Below are positions 54,171-63,872 of a stretch of DNA of 64,000 bases, one piece after another. The stretch's first letter is position 1. Every line of letters begins with the position of its first letter. The translations under genes and the position numbers were made by a program. The stretch lies in the NCBI RefSeq assembly GCF_018829635.1, contig NZ_JAHKKG010000002.1, positions 496,001 to 560,000 on the forward strand, in the 5' to 3' direction. Source of the DNA: Paractinoplanes bogorensis. Lineage in GTDB: Bacteria > Actinomycetota > Actinomycetes > Mycobacteriales > Micromonosporaceae. The notes under the pieces were generated by a model. The model did not search any database and was not told the DNA's origin. It worked only from the letters and a program-made list of their open reading frames with translations.

Positions 54171-56366
54171 TCATGCGGTAGAGCGGTGATCAAGTACGCC
54201 AACGGGTGACCCGGACAGTCGTTCCAGCACGACCTCGGGATCGACCGGACGGCACAGGTGGTAGCCCTGGCCGTAACCGCATCCGAGGCCGCGCAACGCC
54301 GCCAGCTGGGCCGCATTTTCGATACCTTCGGCCACCACACGCAGACCCAGGATCTGTCCGAGCTCGACGATCGTGCGTACCAGGGCCAGATCTTCGCTGG
54401 TCAACTCGGCCCGAGCGATGAACGCCCGGTCGATCTTCAGCTCGTCCACCGGCAGCTCGCGCAGGTAGGCCAGCGACGAATATCCAGTGCCGAAGTCGTC
54501 GATCGACAGCTGCACGCCCAGACCGCGCAGCACGTGCAACGCCGACATGCCCAGGTCGGGCTCGCTCATCAGCACCGACTCGGTCAGCTCGAGCGTCACC
54601 GCACTCGACGGCAGGCCGGCGATGGCCAGGGCCCGCATGACGTTGTCGGCGAACCGCGGATGGACGAGCTGGTGGCCGGACACGTTGACGTTCAGCGTGA
54701 GGTCGGGATGGTCGCGCCGCCACTTGGCCACCTGCACCGCGCTGGTCTCGAGCACCCACTGCCCGATGTCGACGATCAGCCCGAACTCCTCGGCGATCGG
54801 GATGAAGTCGACCGGCGAGACGAATCCGCGGGTCGGGCTCTGCCAGCGGATCAACGCCTCGACGCCGGCCGCCTGACCGTCGGCGAGCCGGATCAGCGGC
54901 TGGTACTGCAGCCGGAACTCCCGTTCGCGCAGCGCCCGTTGCAGGTCGCCGCGCAGGCTCAGGCGGTCGAGCGCCTCGGCGTGCATGTAGGGCTGATAGA
55001 CCAGCACCCGGCCCGGACCGTCCTTCTTGGCCCGGTACATGGCCACGTCGGCGTTGTGCAACAGCTCCTCGGACTTCTGCTCGGACTCGCGCGAGATCGC
55101 GATGCCGACGCTGGCACCGATGAACACCTCGCGACCGGCCACCCGGAACGGCTCCTTGAGGGCGGTCACGATCCGCTCGCCCACCACCTCGGCGGTCTCG
55201 GCCGGCGAGTCGTGCACGAGCGCGGCGAACTCGTCGCCACCGAGGCGGGCCGTGGTGTCACTGGCCCGTACGCATCCACGCAGCCGCCGCGCCACGAGGG
55301 CGAGCAACTGGTCACCGGCGTCGTGACCGAGGCTGTCGTTGACCGCCTTGAACCGGTCCAGGTCGATGAACAGCACGCTGGTCGGATCGCTGCTGGTGAC
55401 CCGGGAGGCCAGCACCCGGTTGAGGATCTTGAGGAAGAGCGCCCGGTTGGGCAGCCCGGTGATCGGGTCGTGGTGGGCCTCGCGCACCGCCTCGACCGTG
55501 CGCGCGTCGGTCAGGGCCAGACTCACCTGCTGGGCGAACGCGGCCAGCTGATCGCGCTGCTCGTTCTGCTGCCCGGCGACCCCGGGCAGGTGCGCGACCA
55601 GGCTGCCGGCCATCTCGCCGGTGACCCGCACCGGCGCCGCGATCATCCAGCCCGCCCCGTCCGGCCGCACGACCACCGCACCGCCCGCCATCGCCGCGCG
55701 GGCCAGGCTCTCGGGTGGTGACACGTCCTCGCCCTGCTTCGAGGCGACGGTCAGCCGGCGGTCGGTGCCGCCCTCGGCCAGCATCAGCGTGACCGTGGCC
55801 CCACCCAGCAGGTCGTGCGCTCCGCCGGTGACGGCGTCGAGGATCTCGGGCAGCGGACGCCGGGCCGAGATCGCCCGCTGGATGGTGAGCAGCGACTCGA
55901 CCAGCCGCTGCCGGGTCTGCGCGGTCGACGCCTGACGCTCCTGCTCGGCCCGCATGTGCCGTTCCGCGGCGAGCACCCGGATGCTGCGCAGCGCGAGACC
56001 GAGCACCTGACCCATGCCCTGCAGCATCTGCCGCTCGGCCGGCTCGAAGGGCTCGGACAACCGGGCCACGATCAGGGCGTCACCCGTCTCGGAGCCGAGC
56101 GGATTGCTGACCGCGTGCAGTTCACCGACGTACGGGACCTCGAGCATCGGCTGACCGGCGGCCACCTCGTGCAACGCGGTCTCGGGGACGACCGGACCGA
56201 AGCCGTACGCCCCGAAGACCCGGCCCTCCCGCACCACCGCGCCCACTTCGGCCTCGACCATCTCGGTCGCCCGTTCCACCGCGCTGGCGATCGCCGACGT
56301 CTCATCGGCCGCGGCGTTGACCGCGGCGAAGTACTCGGTGAGGAGGTGGGACGACCAGCTCGGCAT
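54171..56366 (-). CDS. GAF-GGDEF-EAL cyclic-di-GMP enzyme
   Basis: 731 residues from the ATG at 56366, 2 bases after the FIST gene stop. One or two GAF-like sensor regions (about 1-290) precede a GGDEF domain (about 300-465) with intact RLGGDEFAAL and FIDLDRFKAVNDSLGHDAGD, and an EAL domain (about 475-720) with VEALIRW, NVNVSGHQL, DDFGTGYSSL, KIDRAF and AEGIE. Both catalytic signatures are complete, so it could make and break cyclic di-GMP. No membrane span. Coupled to the FIST gene, which probably supplies the signal. Confidence 0.93.
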   Translation of the reverse strand: MPSWSSHLLTEYFAAVNAAADETSAIASAVERATEMVEAEVGAVVREGRVFGAYGFGPVVPETALHEVAAGQPMLEVPYVGELHAVSNPLGSETGDALIVARLSEPFEPAERQMLQGMGQVLGLALRSIRVLAAERHMRAEQERQASTAQTRQRLVESLLTIQRAISARRPLPEILDAVTGGAHDLLGGATVTLMLAEGGTDRRLTVASKQGEDVSPPESLARAAMAGGAVVVRPDGAGWMIAAPVRVTGEMAGSLVAHLPGVAGQQNEQRDQLAAFAQQVSLALTDARTVEAVREAHHDPITGLPNRALFLKILNRVLASRVTSSDPTSVLFIDLDRFKAVNDSLGHDAGDQLLALVARRLRGCVRASDTTARLGGDEFAALVHDSPAETAEVVGERIVTALKEPFRVAGREVFIGASVGIAISRESEQKSEELLHNADVAMYRAKKDGPGRVLVYQPYMHAEALDRLSLRGDLQRALREREFRLQYQPLIRLADGQAAGVEALIRWQSPTRGFVSPVDFIPIAEEFGLIVDIGQWVLETSAVQVAKWRRDHPDLTLNVNVSGHQLVHPRFADNVMRALAIAGLPSSAVTLELTESVLMSEPDLGMSALHVLRGLGVQLSIDDFGTGYSSLAYLRELPVDELKIDRAFIARAELTSEDLALVRTIVELGQILGLRVVAEGIENAAQLAALRGLGCGYGQGYHLCRPVDPEVVLERLSGSPVGVLDHRSTA

Positions 56367-56368
56367 GG

Positions 56369-57529
56369 TCAGGCCAGAGCCAGGGTGACGAGGGTCAGCG
56401 CGTGGGTGCCCATCGCGCCGCGAACCCGGGCGATCTCGCCCAGCGTGTAGAAGCCGGCGAACGGGGCGTCGCTCAACGCCGTACGCATGGCCTGGATCTC
56501 CTGCTCGAGACCGCCCTCGACCAGCCCGGCCCAGCGACCGCCGCAGTCGAACGCGAGCACCCCGAGCGGGGGCAGACCCTCGAGCCGGGCCACCGCCTCG
56601 GTGCACGACCAGGCGGCACCGTCCAGCAGCGACTGGCGGTCGCCCTCCATCAGCCAGACCAGCGCGCCCTGCGGCACGTCGGCCGTTCCCCACACCGACC
56701 GGGCCTCGTCGTCACCCGCGTGGATCACCCGGATGTCCTCGCCGCTGCGCCGGGACAGTCCGAGCGGCTGCAGCGAATGCCCCTGGCTGAAGAACTCGGC
56801 CGCCGTACCGTCGAAGTTGTTGCGGCGCAGCAGCACGTCGAGCGCCGGTTCGTGGTCCAGCTCGTAGATGTGCGGCCCGGTGGCCTTGGAGACCATCATC
56901 GGTGGCTCGGTGCGGCGCCAGCCGTGCGCGACCCCGATGCCCATCGGCCCGTCCGAGCCGAGGGCGAGACCGATCACGGCCTCACTGAGCACCTCGTCGT
57001 TGAAGAACTGGTAGGTCTTGGCGAACTGCCGGTCGTCGGCGGCGAACCCACCCACCAGGGGCACGCTGGCCCCGATCGCCGAGTACGCCCCTCGGACGAT
57101 CTCGTGCGTCTGCCGCGCCAGCCCGTCGGCCAGCAGGATCAGCACCTTGTGCTCGTCGTCCATGTCGTGCAGAGCCTCGGCCGCCGCGGCCCCGGCCGCC
57201 CGCGGGTCGGACTGGTAGACGTGGGCCGCCCGGGCCTGCACGGTGAACCCGTCGCCGCCGAGCGCCGCGACCGAGAGCCCGCCCACCGTCGTACCGGCGC
57301 TGCCCAGCTCCCCCATGGTGGTGGCGCCGACGATCTCGGCGTCCGGCCCGGCCTCCATCCGTACGCCGCGAAGCAGTTCGGGCAGGTCGTGAGTGACCGA
57401 CGCGAAGACGAAGACGGCCTTGGCCTCCCGTCCGCCGATCGCCTCGGACGCGGCCTCGGCCCCCGCCTTGCGCGAATCGGGCGCACTGCTCTGGCCCACG
57501 CCGAACCACCGGTGCGGGTTGGTCTGCAT
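56369..57529 (-). CDS. FIST N/C-domain sensor protein
   Basis: 386 residues from an ATG at 57529. FIST-N features include VFVFASVTHDLPELLRGV and IVGATTMGELGS; FIST-C includes LGVLAFDCGGRWAGL and APFAGFYTLGEIARVRG. FIST domains are thought to bind small ligands such as amino acids and often accompany signalling enzymes. The 2-base spacing to the GGDEF-EAL gene supports a functional pair. Divergent from pyrE over 92 bases. Confidence 0.9.
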   Translation of the reverse strand: MQTNPHRWFGVGQSSAPDSRKAGAEAASEAIGGREAKAVFVFASVTHDLPELLRGVRMEAGPDAEIVGATTMGELGSAGTTVGGLSVAALGGDGFTVQARAAHVYQSDPRAAGAAAAEALHDMDDEHKVLILLADGLARQTHEIVRGAYSAIGASVPLVGGFAADDRQFAKTYQFFNDEVLSEAVIGLALGSDGPMGIGVAHGWRRTEPPMMVSKATGPHIYELDHEPALDVLLRRNNFDGTAAEFFSQGHSLQPLGLSRRSGEDIRVIHAGDDEARSVWGTADVPQGALVWLMEGDRQSLLDGAAWSCTEAVARLEGLPPLGVLAFDCGGRWAGLVEGGLEQEIQAMRTALSDAPFAGFYTLGEIARVRGAMGTHALTLVTLALA

Positions 57530-57621
57530 GACCCTCTGATCGGCATGGTTTGTCGGTTGCTGAGTGGTTGCGTGTGGGGTGCCGTCGGGTGTCCGGGAGT
57601 GGCCTGACAGGCTTGCTCCTT

Positions 57622-58137
57622 GTGACTGACTCTGACCTCGCGCGGCAGGTCCGCGACGTGAGCCGGCTGACCGGCGAGTTCACCCTGCGCTCCGGGCGCA
57701 TCGCCAACGAGTACTTCGACAAGTACCAGTTCGAGGCCGACCCCGAGCTGCTCGACAAGCTGGCCGAGCAGATGGCCGTCCTGATCCCCGAGGGCACCGA
57801 GGTGCTGGCCGGGCTCGAGATGGGCGGCATCGCCGTGGTGACCGCGCTGGCCCGGCACGCCAAGCTGCCCACCGCTTTCGTCCGCAAGGAAGCCAAGAAG
57901 TACGGCACGGCCCGCCTGGCCGAGGGCGCCGAGGTGGCCGGCCGGCGCGTGCTGGTGGTCGAAGACGTGGTGACCTCGGGCGGCCAGGTCGTCATCTCGA
58001 CCGGCGAGCTGCGCAAGCTCGGCGCGCACGTCGACCACGCCCTCTGCGTGATCGACCGGCAGGAGGGCGGCGCCGAGGCACTGTCGGCCGAGGGCATCCA
58101 GCTGCGCGCCCTGCTCACCCGGGCCGACCTGGCCTAG
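57622..58137 (+). CDS. pyrE: Orotate phosphoribosyltransferase
   Basis: Converts orotate and PRPP to OMP in pyrimidine synthesis. 171 residues from a GTG at 57622; longer starts are rejected because homologues begin here. The PRPP loop is VLVVEDVVTSGGQ, with VRKEAKKYGTARLAEGA and EMGGIAVVTALA typical of PyrE. A PadR operon follows on the same strand. Confidence 0.94.
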   Translation: MTDSDLARQVRDVSRLTGEFTLRSGRIANEYFDKYQFEADPELLDKLAEQMAVLIPEGTEVLAGLEMGGIAVVTALARHAKLPTAFVRKEAKKYGTARLAEGAEVAGRRVLVVEDVVTSGGQVVISTGELRKLGAHVDHALCVIDRQEGGAEALSAEGIQLRALLTRADLA

Positions 58138-58143
58138 CGGTTT

Positions 58144-58168
58144 ACATATGTAAGTGGATGACATATGT
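58144..58168. promoter_or_regulatory. Double ACATATGT operator at padR
   Basis: Two identical 8-base palindromes ACATATGT at 58144-58151 and 58161-58168, 17 bases apart. They straddle one possible start (ATG 58158) and lie just before another (GTG 58176). PadR regulators bind ATGT/ACAT palindromes, so autoregulation is likely. Confidence 0.65.
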
Positions 58169-58484
58169 TGGCTTCGTGAGGGAGCCGACGTATTTCATCC
58201 TGGCCGCGCTGCAGGACGGGCCTGGCCACGGTTACGCGATCATGAGCCGGGTGGCCGAGCTGTCCGACCAACGGATCAGCCTGGCCACCGGCACGCTCTA
58301 CCAGGCCCTCGACCGCCTCACGCGCGAGGCGATGATCGAGGTCGTCCGCGAAGAGATCGTCAACGGCCGGGCCCGCCGCCACTACGCGCTGACCCCTTCG
58401 GGTCGTTCCGCTCTGCGGGCCGAGGCCGTCCGCATGTCCGAGGCGGCCCGCGTCGTACTGCGTCCCGGGCTGGGCACCGCATGA
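58158..58484 (+). CDS. PadR-family transcriptional regulator
   Basis: 108 residues from ATG 58158, or 102 from GTG 58176, which fits the family start (REPTYFILAALQDGPGHGYAI) better. The winged helix continues ISLATGTLYQALDRLTREAMIEVV and RRHYALTPSGR. The gene overlaps the next by ATGA, so it likely controls that membrane protein. Operator candidates are at 58144-58168. Confidence 0.9.
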   Translation: MTYVGFVREPTYFILAALQDGPGHGYAIMSRVAELSDQRISLATGTLYQALDRLTREAMIEVVREEIVNGRARRHYALTPSGRSALRAEAVRMSEAARVVLRPGLGTA

Positions 58485-59230
58485 AGACCTACCGCACGCT
58501 GCTGCGTCTCTATCCGGCCGACCACCCGCGCGACGAGATGCTCGACGTCCTGCTCACGGCCGGCCGGCCGATGCGGCGCGAGCTGCCGGCGCTGGTGCTC
58601 GGCGGCCTGCGGGCGAGACTCTCAGATCAAGACCCTTCCCGCGTACGCTGGCAGGCCGCCCTACGAACCGCAGCCTTGATGCTGCTCATCGCCGGGGCCG
58701 TGGCGCCGTTGAACGACCTCTATTACGGCACCCAGCTCCGCAGCAACCTGACCATCGCGACCTGGATCGTCGCCGGCCTGGCGTCGGTGGCCGTGATGAT
58801 CGGTTACCGCCTGCCCGCGCTCGGCTTGGCCGTGGCCGCCCTGCTGCTCAGCGGCACCGACCAGATCAGCATCCCGGCCACGTCCGCTTTCGCCGTGGCC
58901 GCCGTCTTCCTGCTGGTCCCCGGCCCACGCCGCCCCGTCCTGCACCCGCTGGCGATCCTACTGCCACTGGCCTGGGCCGGGGATTACCACTTGCCCGCGG
59001 GCGTGCAGCTCGCCTTGGTGGTGGCGTTGGCCCTCTGGACCGTGGTCGACGAGCGCCTTTTGCTGGCGACCGGCCTGGCCTTGAGCGCGGGCTTGATCGT
59101 CGCCACGGTCGAGGTAGCCGAAATCGACGACACCCGTGGCCTGCTGATCCTCGCCGCGTGGCGAATCGGCCTGCCGGCCGCACTGGTCGCGGTAGCCGCC
59201 CTCCTGCTCCGCCGCCGGGCCACCGTGTGA
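58481..59230 (+). CDS. Polytopic membrane protein controlled with PadR
   Basis: 249 residues starting in an ATGA overlap with padR. Residues 1-60 are a soluble helical region starting MKTYRTLLRLYPADHPRDEMLDVL, a pattern common in PadR-linked permease-like proteins; seven or eight short hydrophobic segments follow. No transporter motif is recognised. Confidence 0.75.
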   Translation: MKTYRTLLRLYPADHPRDEMLDVLLTAGRPMRRELPALVLGGLRARLSDQDPSRVRWQAALRTAALMLLIAGAVAPLNDLYYGTQLRSNLTIATWIVAGLASVAVMIGYRLPALGLAVAALLLSGTDQISIPATSAFAVAAVFLLVPGPRRPVLHPLAILLPLAWAGDYHLPAGVQLALVVALALWTVVDERLLLATGLALSAGLIVATVEVAEIDDTRGLLILAAWRIGLPAALVAVAALLLRRRATV

Positions 59231-59282
59231 GGTCGGCTACGAGAGCGTGACCTGGGGCGGGGGCGCTCCCTACGGTGATCGG

Positions 59283-60032
59283 GTGCTGCTGCGTGATGCC
59301 CTGGTCCTGGTGGCCGGTGGTGTCGGGGGTGGGCTGACCGGGTCGATCGCCGGTCTGGCCTCACTGGTCAGCTATCCGGCTCTGCTCGCCCTGGGAATTC
59401 CACCGATCGCGGCCAACGTCACGAACACCGTGGCGTTGATGTCGGTCACGGCCGGCACGGCGGTCGGGGCCCGGCCGGAGCTTCGTGGGCAGGGGCGGCG
59501 GCTGGCCAAGCTGTGCGCGGTGGCCGCGGTCGGGGGCCTGGCCGGGGCCGCGCTGCTGCTGGCCACGCCGTCGTCGGCGTTCGAGCGGATTGTTCCGGTG
59601 CTGGTCGCGCTCGGATCCGTGCTGCTGTTGATGCGCGATCCGCTGCGGCGGTGGGGCGGGCACCGGTCGATGCCGGCGGTCGCCGTGGGTGTCGCGGTTC
59701 TGCTGATCGGCGTCTACGGCGGATATTTCGGGGCGGCGGCCGGCGTGCTCATGCTGGCGGTTCTGTCGGTGGCCGCGACCGAGCCGCTGCCGGTGACCAA
59801 CGCGGTCAAGACCATCGCGCTCGGGGCGGCCAACCTGGCCGCCGCGGTCATCTACGCCGTGGTCGCGCCGGTGAACTGGGCCGCGGCCGCTCTCATGGCG
59901 ATCGGGTGCCTGGCCGGTAGCTGGTTGGGCTCGATCCTCGTACGCCATCTGCCGGACCGCCCGCTGCGCATCGCGATCGCCGTCGCGGGGCTGGGCCTGG
60001 CCGCCTACCTGTGGTGGAGCGCCGGCCGCTGA
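59283..60032 (+). CDS. TauE/SafE-family membrane transporter
   Basis: 249 residues from a GTG at 59283 (a GTG 12 codons upstream is an alternative). Seven to eight membrane segments; the family signature appears as GGVGGGLTGSIAGLASLVSYPALLALGIPP and repeats as GVYGGYFGAAAGVLMLAVLS in the second half. Family members export sulfite, sulfoacetate or other organosulfur anions; substrate here unknown. Confidence 0.88.
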   Translation: MLLRDALVLVAGGVGGGLTGSIAGLASLVSYPALLALGIPPIAANVTNTVALMSVTAGTAVGARPELRGQGRRLAKLCAVAAVGGLAGAALLLATPSSAFERIVPVLVALGSVLLLMRDPLRRWGGHRSMPAVAVGVAVLLIGVYGGYFGAAAGVLMLAVLSVAATEPLPVTNAVKTIALGAANLAAAVIYAVVAPVNWAAAALMAIGCLAGSWLGSILVRHLPDRPLRIAIAVAGLGLAAYLWWSAGR

Positions 60033-60058
60033 CTCGCGCGGCCGCAGCCTCCGGGCCG

Positions 60059-60382
60059 TCAGGCGAGCGTCGTCTCCGCGCGGACCCAGTCGAGATAGGC
60101 GGGGTTGCCGGCGACGATCGGCAACGCCAGGACGCACGGTACGTCGTACGGGTGCTCGGTGTTGGCCCGCTCGACGATCCGGTCGACCAGGTCGGCCCGG
60201 GTGTGCAGGGCGACGCGAGCCTCGGGGTCGTCCTGCACCGCGCCGTCCCAGCGGTAGATCGAACGGATCGCCGCGATCTGCTGACCGCACGCGGCCAGAC
60301 GGTCGTCGACCAGCCGGCGGGTGAACGCGGCCAGCCAGTCGGGGTCGGAAGCCGTGATGACGACCTCGACGACGCCGGTCAC
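60059..60382 (-). CDS. cutA: CutA-family divalent-cation tolerance protein
   Basis: 107 residues from a GTG at 60382 overlapping the asd stop (GTGA). Trimeric CutA fold motifs: VITASDPDWLAAFTRRLVDDRLAACGQQ, IRSIYRWDGAVQDDPEARVALHTRADLV and HPYDVPCVLALPI. Probably a small-ligand or metal-linked signalling protein; coupling to asd is not functionally explained. Confidence 0.93.
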   Translation of the reverse strand: MTGVVEVVITASDPDWLAAFTRRLVDDRLAACGQQIAAIRSIYRWDGAVQDDPEARVALHTRADLVDRIVERANTEHPYDVPCVLALPIVAGNPAYLDWVRAETTLA

Positions 60383-61434
60383 TTGGACAGCTCGGCCGCG
60401 ATCAGCTCGGCGATCTGCACCGTGTTGAGGGCGGCCCCCTTGCGCATGTTGTCGCCGGTCACGAACAGGTCGAGGGCGCGCGGGTCGTCCATCGCCCGGC
60501 GGATGCGGCCCACCCACGAGGGGTCGGTGCCGACCGCGTCGATCGGCATCGGGAACTCGCCCGCCTCGGGATCGTCGACCAGGATCACGCCGGGCGCGTT
60601 GCGCAGGGCCTGGCGGGCGCCCTCGGCGTCGACCTCGGAGCCGAAGACCGCGTGCACGGCGATCGAATGCCCGGTCACGACCGGTACCCGTACGCAGGTG
60701 GCCGAGACCTTGAGAGCCGGCAGCGCGAGGATCTTGCGGGACTCGTTGCGCAGCTTGAGTTCCTCGGACGACCAGCCGAGCGGCTCGAGCGCACCCGACC
60801 ACGGCACCACGTTGAGCGCGAGCGGCGCCGAGAACGGGCCGAGCTCGTCGCCCACCGCCTGGCGCACGTTGCCCGGCCGGGAGCCCAGCAGCCGGTCGCC
60901 GGCCACCTTGCTGAGCTGGTCGTGCAGCGTGTCGACGCCGACCTGACCGGCTCCCGAGGCGGCCTGGTAGGAGGCCAGCACCAGCTCGCGCAGACCGTAC
61001 TCGCGGTGCAGCGGCGCGATCGCCATCATCATCGCCATCACGGTGCAGTTGGCGTTGGAGACGATGCCGCGTGGGCGTTCGCGCAGGTCTTCCTTGTTGA
61101 CCTCGGGCACCACGAGCGGGACACCCGGGTCCATGCGGAAGGCGGCCGAGTTGTCGACCACGGTGACACCGCGGGCGGCCACGACGGGCGCCCACTGCAG
61201 CGACACCTCGTCGGGCACGTCGAACATCGCGACGTCGACGCCGTCGAACGCCTCGGGAGTCAGCTCGGCCACCGTCAGCTGTTCGCCGCGGCAGCTCAGC
61301 ACCTTGCCGGCCGATCGCGCCGAGGCGATCAGCCGGATCTCACCCCAGACGTTGCGCCGAGAGGTCAGCAGCTCGAGCATGACCGTCCCGACGGAGCCGG
61401 TCGCCCCGACGACGGCGAGCGTGGGCTGCGCCAT
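60379..61434 (-). CDS. asd: Aspartate-semialdehyde dehydrogenase
   Basis: Reduces aspartyl phosphate to the semialdehyde, leading to lysine/diaminopimelate, threonine and methionine. 351 residues: NADP-binding LAVVGATGSVGTVMLELL, catalytic Cys in IVSNANCTVM, and His in VTGHSIAVHAVF. Eight bases after lysC in the usual lysC-asd operon. Confidence 0.96.
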   Translation of the reverse strand: MAQPTLAVVGATGSVGTVMLELLTSRRNVWGEIRLIASARSAGKVLSCRGEQLTVAELTPEAFDGVDVAMFDVPDEVSLQWAPVVAARGVTVVDNSAAFRMDPGVPLVVPEVNKEDLRERPRGIVSNANCTVMAMMMAIAPLHREYGLRELVLASYQAASGAGQVGVDTLHDQLSKVAGDRLLGSRPGNVRQAVGDELGPFSAPLALNVVPWSGALEPLGWSSEELKLRNESRKILALPALKVSATCVRVPVVTGHSIAVHAVFGSEVDAEGARQALRNAPGVILVDDPEAGEFPMPIDAVGTDPSWVGRIRRAMDDPRALDLFVTGDNMRKGAALNTVQIAELIAAELSK

Positions 61435-61442
61435 GGCCGGGC

Positions 61443-62708
<1,266 letters not shown>

Positions 62709-62906
62709 GGCGAAACCCAATCCTTCGGCTGAACGTACCGGCGGCGCCGGTCAGGACAATCGCCACCACAGTAGCCGCGACCGGGTTCCGAACCGACAGC
62801 CGATCCCAGATTCCGGCCGCCGGCCGGCCGGACACGCGCGACACGCCGAACGCGCGAACGGCCCGTCGGTCCGGGCGTTACGGCCGAAGGAGGCGAGAAT
62901 GTCTCG

Positions 62907-63689
62907 GTGCGCCCACCTTCGATGCTTGTCGTGTCCGCCGCGTTGCTCCTGTCCGGGGTCGCGGCGTGCTCGGGCGCGTCCGAGAGCGCTCCGACTCCCA
63001 GCCCGTCGGTGTCGGCGTCAGCCCCGCCTGACACGTCGGGCGCGCGCGGTGAGCTCGTCGGGCTGGCCGCGCTGGCCCTCGACAAGGCGTACGCGGCCCT
63101 CTACACCTTCGACGACGGTGACGGCCAGGCCCGCAACGTGGTCGCCACGGTCGGCCGGGACGGCACCTGGCGGGTCGATGTCAGCGGTGGCGCGCTCGGC
63201 GGCACGGCCGACGTGAGCATCCTCTCGACGGCGGCCGGCGTCTTCCAGTGCACCCTCGGCTCGCAGACCAACCCGATCAGCCCCACCTGCGTCAAGGTCG
63301 CCAAGCCGGGCAAGAAGGTCCCGGCCGACTACTCCCCCAAGGTCGAACGGCTCTTCCGGCAGTGGCTCAGCGTCTTCACCGACAGGCAGTCCGCCCTCGC
63401 CGTCGGCGACGTACCCCCGCTGACCGGGGCCAAGGGCACCTGTTTCTCGATCGACTCGATCTCGGCCTCGCTGGCCGCCCCGGTCGACGTCGGCATCTAC
63501 TGCTATGCCGACGACGGCGTGCTGACCGCCGCCCGGGTCGGGTTCGGCGAGGTCAAGCTGACCAACCAGATCGCCGGCCCGGCCACCGTGACGCTGCCCG
63601 GCCCCGAGGTCGCCGGCCCGCCGATGGGCATGGACGCCCCGCCGCCGCCCCCGGTCGTCGAGCCGTCCGGGGTAGTCCCCTCGTCCTGA
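62907..63689 (+). CDS. Secreted lipoprotein of unknown function
   Basis: 260 residues from a GTG at 62907 or 255 from an ATG at 62922. A signal sequence with lipobox LLLSGVAACSG gives a lipidated Cys; an Ala/Ser/Pro linker and a beta-rich domain with several Cys follow, ending in a Pro/Val tail. The only strong ribosome site (AAGGAGG, 62887-62893) is ideally spaced for an out-of-frame ATG at 62899, so initiation is odd: either a less-than-ideal start or a small indel. Divergent from lysC. Confidence 0.75.
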   Translation: MRPPSMLVVSAALLLSGVAACSGASESAPTPSPSVSASAPPDTSGARGELVGLAALALDKAYAALYTFDDGDGQARNVVATVGRDGTWRVDVSGGALGGTADVSILSTAAGVFQCTLGSQTNPISPTCVKVAKPGKKVPADYSPKVERLFRQWLSVFTDRQSALAVGDVPPLTGAKGTCFSIDSISASLAAPVDVGIYCYADDGVLTAARVGFGEVKLTNQIAGPATVTLPGPEVAGPPMGMDAPPPPPVVEPSGVVPSS

Positions 63690-63753
63690 CCTTCCCACCA
63701 TCCGGGCGTAGTGCTGGCGACGCCTCGACCGGTCACGTAGGGTCGATTTCGAC

Positions 63754-63828
63754 ATGTGGCAGGCGCTCCTTCTTCTTAGCTGCCGCGACGAGGCCCCATT
63801 CGAGGCCGGCACCTCGTCGCGGAGCTGA
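63754..63828 (+). CDS. leuA leader peptide (LeuL)
   Basis: A 24-codon open frame, MWQALLLLSCRDEAPFEAG..., ending in TGA at 63826-63828, 44 bases before leuA. Four consecutive Leu codons (63766-63777, CTC CTT CTT CTT, mostly rare CTT) precede a GC-rich stem (63783-63822). TAGGGT (63739-63744) is about 10 bases before the ATG, so the leader may be leaderless or nearly so. This matches the leucine-responsive leaders known upstream of leuA in actinobacteria. Confidence 0.8.
   Translation: MWQALLLLSCRDEAPFEAGTSSRS
63783..63822 (+). promoter_or_regulatory. leuA attenuator stem-loop
   Basis: CCGCGACGAGG (63783-63793) pairs perfectly with CCTCGTCGCGG (63812-63822), an 11-bp stem starting six bases after the Leu codons, so a ribosome stalled on them would disrupt the 5' arm. 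A pyrimidine-rich stretch follows before the leuA GGAG (63860-63863). Confidence 0.7.
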
Positions 63829-63872
63829 CGCGCGCCGCCTTCTCGTCTTTCTCTCCCTTGGAGCAGTTCCAC

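Noticed and set aside
62709..62906. Lysine riboswitch upstream of lysC
   Set aside because: No recognisable lysine-riboswitch core; short GC-rich divergent promoter only.
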